A stretch of 5,116 nt of DNA from Muribaculaceae bacterium (GTDB taxonomy: Bacteria > Bacteroidota > Bacteroidia > Bacteroidales > Muribaculaceae), in NCBI GenBank assembly GCA_902836725.1, contig CADFRV010000181.1, positions 1 to 5,116 on the forward strand. Reading direction: 5' to 3'. Position numbers and translations under genes: made by a program. Each line of letters opens with the position of its first letter. The first letter of the stretch is position 1. Shown here piece by piece: positions 1-5,056 of the stretch. The notes under the pieces are model-generated. The model saw only the letters and a list, made by a program, of their open reading frames with translations. It searched no databases and had not been told where the DNA came from.

Positions 1-2
1 AT

Positions 3-212
3 CTGCATGGCAACAGTCTGGCACTGATTCAGGTTGAAAACACCTATGACGGAGTTATCCGGGAAAAAGACGGGGTATTCCAGTCCTCCAAGCGAAAAGG
101 AGAAGGCGTTGGTATCCAGTCCGTCCGCCATATCGCAGAAAAATCTGGTGGAGTAAGTACAGTTACCTATCAGGACGGCCTGTTCTGCGCAAAGGTCATG
201 CTCTGCGGATAA
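3..212 (+). CDS. Sensor histidine kinase, GHKL type, C-terminal end (5' partial)
   Basis: The frame is open from the left edge and gives 69 residues before TAA. It contains a glycine-rich ATP-lid motif, KGEGVGIQSV, at fragment residues 32-41, followed by a helix (RHIAEKSGG) and a final strand pair (VSTVTYQDGLFCAKVML). This is the usual end of the HATPase_c_5/GHKL ATP-binding domain in AgrC/VirS-like kinases that phosphorylate LytTR-type response regulators. The N-box, the histidine and any membrane segments lie outside the window, so the signal and partner cannot be judged. It is the only gene here on the plus strand and converges on the minus-strand frame at 196-399. The family call is fairly secure from the G-box and the C-terminal pattern; the subfamily is inferred. 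Confidence 0.8.
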   Translation: MHGNSLALIQVENTYDGVIREKDGVFQSSKRKGEGVGIQSVRHIAEKSGGVSTVTYQDGLFCAKVMLCG

Positions 213-399
213 TGATGCCCTGCCTTTCCAAAACGGCACGGTCACAGATTTCAGCAGTCTCGCTTCCGGTAGGCCCTGCACAAACCGTATCGCCGTTTTC
301 AAAATCAAATCGCAGCTCGCCCCATTCGCCGTCGTTGTCTACCAGATATGCCAAAACAGAAAACCATTGCCGAGCTGAATAATTTGTTTTAGAGAGCCT
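196..399 (-). pseudogene. Probable remnant: C-terminal 67 codons of an unrecognised protein, no start
   Basis: On the minus strand a frame runs from just after an in-frame TAA (400-402) to TGA at 196-198. The residues look protein-like: QWFSVLAYLVDNDGEWGELR, then FDFENGDTVCAGPTGSETAE and a final ICDRAVLERQGIIIRRA. There is no ATG or GTG at a plausible start; only TTG or CTG codons occur, and none has a ribosome binding site. The frame begins inside the last codons of lexA and ends inside the kinase's 3' end (17-base convergent overlap). The simplest reading is the 3' part of an older gene that lost its front when the lexA-side DNA arrived. I do not recognise the family. It could also be a chance open frame, but its composition and convergent position next to the kinase argue somewhat against that. 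Confidence 0.4.
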
Positions 400-1003
400 T
401 TATTACGTGACGAGCTACACCTTGAACCTCGAAGCTCTTCAGTTTTATGACCTCTCCCGGATACCGTGCTTCATTCTCGTAAGCAAGGATAAAGCACTTT
501 TCGTCGTTGTCGAAGCCAACGTACCGTTTTAGCGTGTTCTGCTGCTCTTGATCGAGCGCAACGACTATATCCCCTTCGGAAGCAGGGCAATTACGCTCTA
601 TCACCAGCAGATCGCCTTCAGCGATACCGGCATCGACCATCGAATCGCCTTTGGCTCGGAGAATATAAAAGTCTCCTTTGCCAAATAAAGAAACAGGAAG
701 GCTAACATACTCCTCGACGTTTTCCTCTTCCTCTTCCGGAGAGCCGCAATAGATCGAGCCAACTAACGGGGCGGCAATGTAGGCTGTCTTCATTTTGGCG
801 CTCTCAGGCGCAGAAAGAATACCCCTGCCGTAATCAAGCAAATCTCTATCGCTAAGCTCTTGAATGTAGCGATGAGTTGTCGATCTGGCCACACCGACGC
901 CAGAAGCAACCTCGCTGATCGTAGGAGCAACACGATTATCTTGATAATACTTGTTTACGAACTTCAGTATTTTGTCGAGAGTCCCTTGGTCTTTTGTCCT
1001 CAT
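389..1003 (-). CDS. lexA: LexA-family SOS repressor (S24 autoprotease)
   Basis: This is a 204-residue repressor, the usual LexA length. Residues 1-65 form a winged-helix DNA-binding domain (TISEVASGVGVARSTTHRY), and residues 76-204 form the S24 self-cleavage domain. The catalytic serine is S121 (AKGDSMVDAG) and the lysine is K159 (NTLKRY). The cleavage site is C86-G87 (GSIYCGSPEEEE), where LexA usually has Ala-Gly. As known for the family, RecA-ssDNA filaments would trigger cleavage and release target genes; this is inferred here. The start is the ATG at 1001-1003, preceded by AGAGGTG at a good distance. The frame stays open upstream to 1192, but that extension crosses the promoter and a hairpin and is not coding. 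The recognition helix differs from that of Bacillus LexA, so it probably reads a different operator. Such LexA-like proteins also occur on mobile elements. Confidence 0.9.
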   Translation of the reverse strand: MRTKDQGTLDKILKFVNKYYQDNRVAPTISEVASGVGVARSTTHRYIQELSDRDLLDYGRGILSAPESAKMKTAYIAAPLVGSIYCGSPEEEEENVEEYVSLPVSLFGKGDFYILRAKGDSMVDAGIAEGDLLVIERNCPASEGDIVVALDQEQQNTLKRYVGFDNDEKCFILAYENEARYPGEVIKLKSFEVQGVARHVIKAL

Positions 1004-1008
1004 ACCAG

Positions 1009-1015
1009 CACCTCT
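1009..1015 (-). promoter_or_regulatory. Ribosome binding site of lexA
   Basis: On the minus strand AGAGGTG lies 5 bases before the ATG at 1001-1003. This site fixes the start of lexA and rules out the longer upstream frame. Confidence 0.75.
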
Positions 1016-1025
1016 GTTTCTATCC

Positions 1026-1040
1026 GGGATTTCAAATCCC
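1026..1040. promoter_or_regulatory. Perfect 15-bp palindrome, candidate LexA operator
   Basis: The sequence GGGATTTCAAATCCC is a perfect inverted repeat, with 7-bp arms around one central base. It begins about 10 bases past the -10 box of the lexA promoter, so it overlaps the expected start of transcription. This is where an autorepressor would block the polymerase. It does not match the Firmicute SOS box (GAAC-N4-GTTC), which fits the divergent recognition helix of this LexA. Binding by this LexA is inferred. I saw no second full copy in the window. Confidence 0.6.
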
Positions 1041-1049
1041 ACTATCGTT

Positions 1050-1077
1050 ATTATACTCAACTCGGAGAAAATTACAA
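1050..1077 (-). promoter_or_regulatory. lexA promoter, sigma-A type
   Basis: On the minus strand the -35 element is TTGTAA (1072-1077) and the -10 element is a perfect TATAAT (1050-1055), with a 16-bp spacer. Transcription should start near 1043, giving a leader of about 40 bases that contains the palindrome and the lexA ribosome binding site. Confidence 0.75.
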
Positions 1078-1098
1078 GAGGGTAACAGAAAGTCAAAG

Positions 1099-1128
1099 AG
1101 GAGGTGCGGCCAATCGGCTGCACCTCCT
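1099..1128 (-). terminator. Intrinsic terminator downstream of the MerR gene
   Basis: A 13-bp stem (1099-1111 pairing with 1116-1128, one G-T pair) closes a 4-base loop. On the minus strand it reads AGGAGGTGCAGCC, GATT, GGCCGCACCTCCT and is followed by the moderately T-rich CTTTGACTTTCT. It lies between the merR stop at 1171 and the lexA promoter at 1077, exactly where a transcription unit boundary is expected. The T tract is interrupted, so termination may be partial. Confidence 0.7.
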
Positions 1129-1170
1129 TCAATGAAGAGTGTATCTGGGTTGTAAAGTTGATTATACGGC

Positions 1171-1998
1171 TTATTTTCTCTTTAAGAGCCAAAAATGATT
1201 CTGACCGTCTTCAGAGACCGTCACATTACAGCCAAGCTTCTGACTGTTCTGGCATGTTCTCTCGCGGGACTTCAGATTCGCCCCGAGCATAACGGAAAGA
1301 GCTGTGTTTGCAAACGCTGTCGGATTCTCCTTATCCTTTGAGATAGTGAACAGCAGCATGTATTCTTTTCCGTCATCAGGAACAGTGAACTTTCCAATGA
1401 CTTCCCGAGCATGTTCCCACCCATGCTGCTCATAGATCACCTCAAAATCCGGATTATTCAGGACATTGAGGTATTCCGGCTCCTCACGAGCGGCATCCCC
1501 ATCATCAGACAGATCATAATCAAAATCTCCCTCGGTGAATTCGTGAGTGTCCAAATAGGTGGTCAGGGAATCAACGATTTCCCGGTACTCATCGGCTGTA
1601 ATACCGAATTCCTCAGTCGGATCATAGTCTTCCGTCAGGGAGAGTACTGTCTCCCGGAACTCTTTAACCTTTTCTTTCATGCGCTGAACTTCGCTCAGAT
1701 ATGACTGCCGGATCTCCCTAGTTTTCTGCAGACGGTCCTCCTGTTCCTTTATTTTCGCCGAGAAAGCCTTGAAAATAGTGTCGTTATCAGCATCAAGGAG
1801 CCCCCTGATTTCATCGATAGAGAAACCAGCCATTTGTAGGTTTTTGATTTTCACGTATTGCAGTGCCTGATCCTCATCATAATAGCGGTATCCTGTCCAA
1901 GAATCCACCTTAACCGGTTTCAGCAGATCCACATGGTCGTAGTATCGAAGAGTCTGAGGATTGCAGCCGCATAGACGCGAGAATTCTTTGATCGTCAT
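1171..1998 (-). CDS. MerR-family transcriptional regulator with uncharacterised C-terminal domain
   Basis: This is a 275-residue regulator. Residues 1-70 are a classic MerR winged helix: IKEFSRLCGCNPQTLRYYDH, then GLL-type wing residues and GYRYYDEDQ. Residues 75-120 form a long charged helix, the usual antiparallel dimerisation coiled coil. Residues 125-275 are an effector region with an acidic stretch (147-174) and a conserved-looking end (CNVTVSEDGQNHFWLLKRK). That region is not the common GyrI/AraC effector fold and lacks a clear metal-binding cysteine pattern, so the ligand is unknown. The start is the ATG at 1996-1998, 8 bases after AGGAGG. A GTG three codons upstream lies inside that Shine-Dalgarno sequence and is unlikely. 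MerR proteins usually bind between the -35 and -10 boxes and untwist a long spacer; the gene's own promoter has this architecture, so autoregulation is likely. It lies directly downstream of the GNAT-fusion operon on the same strand. Confidence 0.9.
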   Translation of the reverse strand: MTIKEFSRLCGCNPQTLRYYDHVDLLKPVKVDSWTGYRYYDEDQALQYVKIKNLQMAGFSIDEIRGLLDADNDTIFKAFSAKIKEQEDRLQKTREIRQSYLSEVQRMKEKVKEFRETVLSLTEDYDPTEEFGITADEYREIVDSLTTYLDTHEFTEGDFDYDLSDDGDAAREEPEYLNVLNNPDFEVIYEQHGWEHAREVIGKFTVPDDGKEYMLLFTISKDKENPTAFANTALSVMLGANLKSRERTCQNSQKLGCNVTVSEDGQNHFWLLKRK

Positions 1999-2006
1999 AT
2001 CCGGCA

Positions 2007-2012
2007 CCTCCT
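2007..2012 (-). promoter_or_regulatory. Ribosome binding site of merR
   Basis: AGGAGG on the minus strand ends 8 bases before the ATG at 1996-1998. It overlaps the in-frame upstream GTG (2005-2007), so it decides in favour of the ATG. Confidence 0.85.
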
Positions 2013-2022
2013 TTCTGAAACC

Positions 2023-2053
2023 GTTATATCATTGCAGTTTGCTGTAAGGTCAA
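2023..2053 (-). promoter_or_regulatory. merR promoter with 19-bp spacer and internal palindrome (MerR operator)
   Basis: On the minus strand the -35 box is TTGACC (2048-2053) and the -10 box is TATAAC (2023-2028), separated by 19 bp instead of 17. The long spacer is the signature of promoters that MerR proteins activate by DNA distortion. Within it, TTACAG-CAAA-CTGCAA (2032-2047) is an imperfect inverted repeat (5 of 6 pairs) placed between the two boxes, as MerR operators are. The transcription start should fall near 2016, leaving a very short leader before the ribosome binding site. Binding by the product of the adjacent gene is inferred. Confidence 0.8.
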
Positions 2054-2086
2054 TACCTATTTTCAATTTCCAGAACTTTTTTTGAA

Positions 2087-3058
2087 TCATGTATTCAGCT
2101 TCATGAACCCAAGGCAGCCAAATTCAGTCGCAGGCGTAAAACCAAGCGACTTATAAAAGGCAATGGTCTTGTCCGTGTTATCTGTCATGAGTTCCGTTTG
2201 ATATACATCGGGATAACGGCGGATGATTGCTCTGAGGAGATCGGTTCCTATTCCTTTGCGCTGGAATTCCGGGAGCACAATAATGTCTTGGATGAACAAG
2301 ATAGAAGCTCCATCGCCCACGGCTCTTATAATGCCAACCAGCCTTCCTTGCGCGGTATATGCGCCGAGTGTACAAAGAGAGTTCTTATATGCCTTTTCCA
2401 GCATCTGCGGATGGTCAGTATAGTTCGTCCAGCCGACGCTTGTATACAGGTTCATAATTTCATTGAAATCAAAGGCGGCATAATCCCTAATCACAACGCT
2501 CTCTGCCTGCCAATCTTCCCTTGTAAGGATATTCACTTCGTCTTCTTCCGTGGTATCTACTTTTGTTTCGTAAGTATCAAAGGCGTAATGCTTGAATCCG
2601 CACTTTTCCTGAACCCTTTGTGACTGTTTGTTCCACAGAAAATGACCGCAGAAGATAACATCAAGACCAACTACTTCGAAAAGATGCCGGATCACTTCCT
2701 TCACAGCTTCCGGCATCAGTCCTTGCCCCCAATACTCTTTAGAGAGCACATACCCAATCTCACGGCACTTTTTATCTGCAAATTCGGGAAAGTGATCTTC
2801 ATTGTATTGCTCAATACCGAGAGAGCCAATTACTTTGCCCTGATATTCCAAAGCAAAAGTCTTCTTGTGACCGATGAACATATCCAGAATCTTTTGGGAT
2901 TCTTCCTTGGATTCGTGGGGTTTCCAGCCTGCCATCTGACCAACGCCGTCAACAGAAGCATAGGCGTATAAATCATCCAGGTCAGTCTGACGCCAAGGGC
3001 GCAGGATCATGCGGTCTGTATGTAATGTGACATTGCTGATATCAATCTCTGTATTCAT
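2087..3058 (-). CDS. Tandem GNAT N-acetyltransferase fusion
   Basis: The 323-residue protein contains two acetyltransferase domains. Residues 10-180 are RimJ/RimL-like (MILRPWRQTDLDDLYAYAS, then acetyl-CoA motif A around YWGQGLMPEAV at 109-119, then NKQSQRVQEKCGF). Residues 187-323 are a second GNAT domain (VVIRDYAAFDFNEIMNLYTS) with a textbook motif A, QRKGIGTDLL at 266-275, and the terminal FYKSLGFTP. Both halves would bind acetyl-CoA and transfer acetyl to an amine; the acceptors are unknown and could include antibiotics, polyamines or proteins. Each half resembles proteins that usually occur alone, so this is probably a gene fusion. The start ATG (3056-3058) is 6 bases after the tfoX-like stop, and only a weak AGAAGG lies upstream, which suggests translational coupling. 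No clear terminator follows. Confidence 0.9.
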   Translation of the reverse strand: MNTEIDISNVTLHTDRMILRPWRQTDLDDLYAYASVDGVGQMAGWKPHESKEESQKILDMFIGHKKTFALEYQGKVIGSLGIEQYNEDHFPEFADKKCREIGYVLSKEYWGQGLMPEAVKEVIRHLFEVVGLDVIFCGHFLWNKQSQRVQEKCGFKHYAFDTYETKVDTTEEDEVNILTREDWQAESVVIRDYAAFDFNEIMNLYTSVGWTNYTDHPQMLEKAYKNSLCTLGAYTAQGRLVGIIRAVGDGASILFIQDIIVLPEFQRKGIGTDLLRAIIRRYPDVYQTELMTDNTDKTIAFYKSLGFTPATEFGCLGFMKLNT

Positions 3059-3064
3059 AGTATC

Positions 3065-3382
3065 TCAAACCTTCTTTTTCCTCGATGCAGGGAGCTCATC
3101 ATACATAGCGTCAATCAACGCCGTTAGGAACTCTCTGCTCTCAACATTATCGACTAACAGCATTTCCTTTGCGCCTTCATATGGCAGTTCCATTCCCGCT
3201 TGCGGCATCATGGCTCTTGCAGAAGGGGTTAGCTTGACAAGAAATCTATCATCGTAAAGGCCGCCGATAATCTTTCCACGGTAGTAAAGGATGTATTCTC
3301 CCATCATCGCCCGGCAGGAGATCTCATCCAAGCCGGATAATTGATCCAGGATGAAATCGAGATAGGCTTTGCTGGAGGCCAT
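3065..3382 (-). CDS. TfoX N-terminal-domain protein
   Basis: At 105 residues this is a stand-alone TfoX/Sxy N-terminal domain: YLDFILDQLSGLDEISCRAM at 7-26, the core MGEYILYYRGKIIGGLYDDR at 27-46, LPYEGAKEMLLVD at 66-78, and the final FLTALIDAMYDELP before a basic tail. The C-terminal helix-hairpin domain of competence regulators is absent. In gamma-proteobacteria TfoX/Sxy acts with CRP in competence. The short Firmicute versions have no established role, so competence should not be assumed. The start ATG is 3 bases after the stop of the upstream GyrI-like gene, whose last codons supply AAGGTG as ribosome binding site. It is clearly a member of the same operon. Confidence 0.9.
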   Translation of the reverse strand: MASSKAYLDFILDQLSGLDEISCRAMMGEYILYYRGKIIGGLYDDRFLVKLTPSARAMMPQAGMELPYEGAKEMLLVDNVESREFLTALIDAMYDELPASRKKKV

Positions 3383-3385
3383 AGC

Positions 3386-4018
3386 TTACACCTTCTTTAT
3401 CGGGTGACGGATTACAGTTTTCAGCTTGTCCGGCGCTGTCTTTCTTGCGTCACTCAAATAGATTTCGTGGTGATATCTCAAATCTGTAATGTCAAGAGCA
3501 TACCCTTGTTCAGACATAAACTGATGCATGAGCTCCACTGTTGCAGGCTCATTGTCGTATGGACCGATGTGCATGCACTGAACACAGAGCCCCTCATCGT
3601 AGGTCAGAAACTCCACCTTGGAAAAATCTGTCTTCCTCTTGCTTGTTGCCTCCTGAATGGCCCAGTCAAAATCAGCCTTTGTCACGAAATCCGGCAGACG
3701 GATGAGAGAAATCCATTCAAAGTTCTCCTTATGGGCGTAATCAACTCCGGTGACACCTTCCTGCCACCAAAAGCCTTCCAGCGGAGGCACCACATAGTCG
3801 AAATACCCTTCGATCTGATGGCTGCCCTTCTTGCTCATTTTGATGGTAAATGCAATCCCGTAAAGGAGGCCGATGGCGTCCTTGTACTCACCGCTTGCAG
3901 CATTGGGATCGCCTTTGCCACGCACGGCAAGGTAATTCATGGGCGGCACCGTCACAAACGACGGCTTGTCCTTCGGAAGGTAGAATTCCTTGTACTCTTT
4001 CTTATAATCAAATGCCAT
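3386..4018 (-). CDS. GyrI-like small-molecule-binding domain protein
   Basis: This is a 210-residue protein of the GyrI-like (SCHIP) fold. It starts with the typical first strand (VPPMNYLAVRGKGDP, 24-38) and has GYFDYVVPPLEGFWW at 71-85, CMHIGPYDNEPA at 148-159 and the conserved end HEIYLSDARKTAPDKLKTVI at 184-203. Members bind small organic ligands, and some hydrolyse the cyclopropane warheads of DNA-alkylating natural products. Whether this one is a sensor or an enzyme is not visible. It has no DNA-binding domain. The start is the ATG at 4016-4018, 7 bases after AGGAGG (4026-4031). An ATG at 4040-4042 lies upstream of that site and is rejected. The start overlaps the methyltransferase stop by 11 bases, so translation is coupled. 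Confidence 0.88.
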   Translation of the reverse strand: MAFDYKKEYKEFYLPKDKPSFVTVPPMNYLAVRGKGDPNAASGEYKDAIGLLYGIAFTIKMSKKGSHQIEGYFDYVVPPLEGFWWQEGVTGVDYAHKENFEWISLIRLPDFVTKADFDWAIQEATSKRKTDFSKVEFLTYDEGLCVQCMHIGPYDNEPATVELMHQFMSEQGYALDITDLRYHHEIYLSDARKTAPDKLKTVIRHPIKKV

Positions 4019-4544
4019 TCGTTTTCCTCCTGATCTGAACATAGGTGTAAACTGAGTCCTCTTGCGTGGAATAAGACAACTCCATATGATCCAACAGCGG
4101 CAAAAGCGTTTCCTGAATCACTGCCTTGTCCATGCGGAAGGAGCTTACAACCCAAGCAACTCCGGTCGTGTTCACAACCCGCAGGCATTCCCACAGAACA
4201 GGTTCTGCGATATGCGCCAGATGGCCGATTGCGTTGTACAAAACAACTGTATCGAAAGAACCGTCCGGGAAGCGCATCGCTGTGGCATCCATGATTTCAA
4301 AGCGGAGCCTTTCGGTATGCGTTGCCTCTGGGTTCAACCGCTGGTCATCCAAATCAAAACAGACGACCTCCGCGGCGTGGGCTGTTGCCGCAATGGAAAA
4401 CTCCGCGCAGCCACAGGCGGGCTCCAACACACGCTTGCCGTCGATGTCCGGCATCAGCCTGGAAATTGCTGTTTCAACTCGTTTCATTGCAGCCTCCGTT
4501 TCATTCCGAAAACTCACGCAAGCGGTGCTTTCGCATCTAATCAA
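4008..4544 (-). CDS. Class I SAM-dependent methyltransferase
   Basis: The 178-residue protein has a Rossmann-type SAM-binding core: motif I is VLEPACGCAEFS (39-50), the acidic end of strand 2 is CFDLDDQRL (62-70), MDATAMRFPDGSFD spans 85-98, and LYNAIGHL (102-109) lies at the motif IV position. It is short and has no added substrate domain, so the substrate, whether small molecule or other, is unknown. The start is uncertain. A TTG at 4542-4544 overlaps the Nudix stop (TTGA) and has GAAGGA five bases upstream, and it keeps FRNETEAAMKRVETA, which resembles the conserved N-terminus of relatives from memory. An ATG at 4485-4487 with a strong GGAGG five bases upstream would give 159 residues. The 3' end overlaps the GyrI-like gene by 11 bases. 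Confidence 0.85.
   Translation of the reverse strand: MIRCESTACVSFRNETEAAMKRVETAISRLMPDIDGKRVLEPACGCAEFSIAATAHAAEVVCFDLDDQRLNPEATHTERLRFEIMDATAMRFPDGSFDTVVLYNAIGHLAHIAEPVLWECLRVVNTTGVAWVVSSFRMDKAVIQETLLPLLDHMELSYSTQEDSVYTYVQIRRKTNGI
4026..4031 (-). promoter_or_regulatory. Ribosome binding site of the GyrI-like gene
   Basis: AGGAGG on the minus strand ends 7 bases before the ATG at 4016-4018. It lies inside the end of the methyltransferase gene and sets the start of the GyrI-like gene. Confidence 0.85.
4493..4497 (-). promoter_or_regulatory. Possible internal ribosome binding site in the methyltransferase gene
   Basis: GGAGG on the minus strand lies 5 bases before the ATG at 4485-4487. It could be the true start of the methyltransferase, or a second start giving a shorter form, in competition with the TTG at 4542-4544. 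Confidence 0.45.
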
Positions 4545-5056
4545 AAGTATCCTTCGGACATCAGTAGTTCCAACACTCTTGCTTCTCGTTCAAACATCAT
4601 GGGATTATATGGGCTCGCACCCACGCTGCGGTTCTTTTGAATTGCCATCAAGGGCGTAACATATTCCAATGTATAGGTTTCCTGCGCCTCGTAAGCGTCC
4701 AAATTCTGCCGAACTGCTTCCGGCTCCGCTTTGCACAGATAGTAGTAATTATCCTGAACAAAGCATTCGGAGGAATCCATGTCGCTCCGCTGAATCCGGT
4801 GGACATAGCCGTATTCCTTGACCGTCTCAGGCTTGACCACAAGTCCGGCTTCCTCCCGCGTCTCTCGGATCATTGCTTCCACTGGGTTCTCTCCGTTTTC
4901 AATGCCGCCTCCTGGGAACTTGTAGTAATCGTATTTCAAGCTGTGGATCATGGCGATTTTTCCATCCCTTATGATGATGCTGCGGGCGGAGTTGCGGACG
5001 AAACGGTGGGTGCAGTATTCATAGTCCTTCTTATCCATCTCAAATAATAATCTCAT
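4541..5056 (-). CDS. Nudix hydrolase
   Basis: The 171-residue protein has a complete Nudix box at residues 50-72 matching GX5EX7REUXEEXGU: G50, E56, R64, E65, E68, E69 and G71, with T66 where a large aliphatic residue is usual. Members hydrolyse nucleoside diphosphates linked to another group (damaged dNTPs, nucleotide sugars, cofactors) using Mg2+ held by the box glutamates. Before the box, RSIIIRDGKIAMIHSLKYDY and FPGGG follow the family pattern. The C-terminal part (YEAQETYTLEYVTPLMAIQ and after) may set specificity, which cannot be read here. The start is the ATG at 5054-5056, with GAGGAA 5 bases upstream; a second ATG at 5036-5038 has no comparable site. The stop TGA overlaps the TTG start proposed for the methyltransferase. 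Confidence 0.92.
   Translation of the reverse strand: MRLLFEMDKKDYEYCTHRFVRNSARSIIIRDGKIAMIHSLKYDYYKFPGGGIENGENPVEAMIRETREEAGLVVKPETVKEYGYVHRIQRSDMDSSECFVQDNYYYLCKAEPEAVRQNLDAYEAQETYTLEYVTPLMAIQKNRSVGASPYNPMMFEREARVLELLMSEGYF

Noticed and set aside
230..299. Inverted repeat AAAACGGC / GCCGTTTT that might end the kinase transcript
   Set aside because: The 8-bp arms are 54 bases apart, too far for an intrinsic terminator, and the repeat lies inside the minus-strand remnant frame; probably chance.
1004..1192. Upstream extension of the lexA frame by 63 codons
   Set aside because: It runs through the lexA promoter, the palindrome and the terminator hairpin, and the ATG at 1001-1003 has the ribosome binding site and gives the normal LexA length.
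3065..3382. Competence regulator function for the TfoX-like protein
   Set aside because: Only the N-terminal domain is present, and no competence genes are nearby, so naming it tfoX/sxy would overreach.
3341..4033. Long plus-strand open frame opposite the GyrI-like gene
   Set aside because: It is an antisense shadow of a clearly conserved minus-strand gene and has no recognisable domain or ribosome binding site.
4062..4659. Overlapping plus-strand open frames opposite the methyltransferase and Nudix genes
   Set aside because: They mirror the real minus-strand genes; their translations show no family features.
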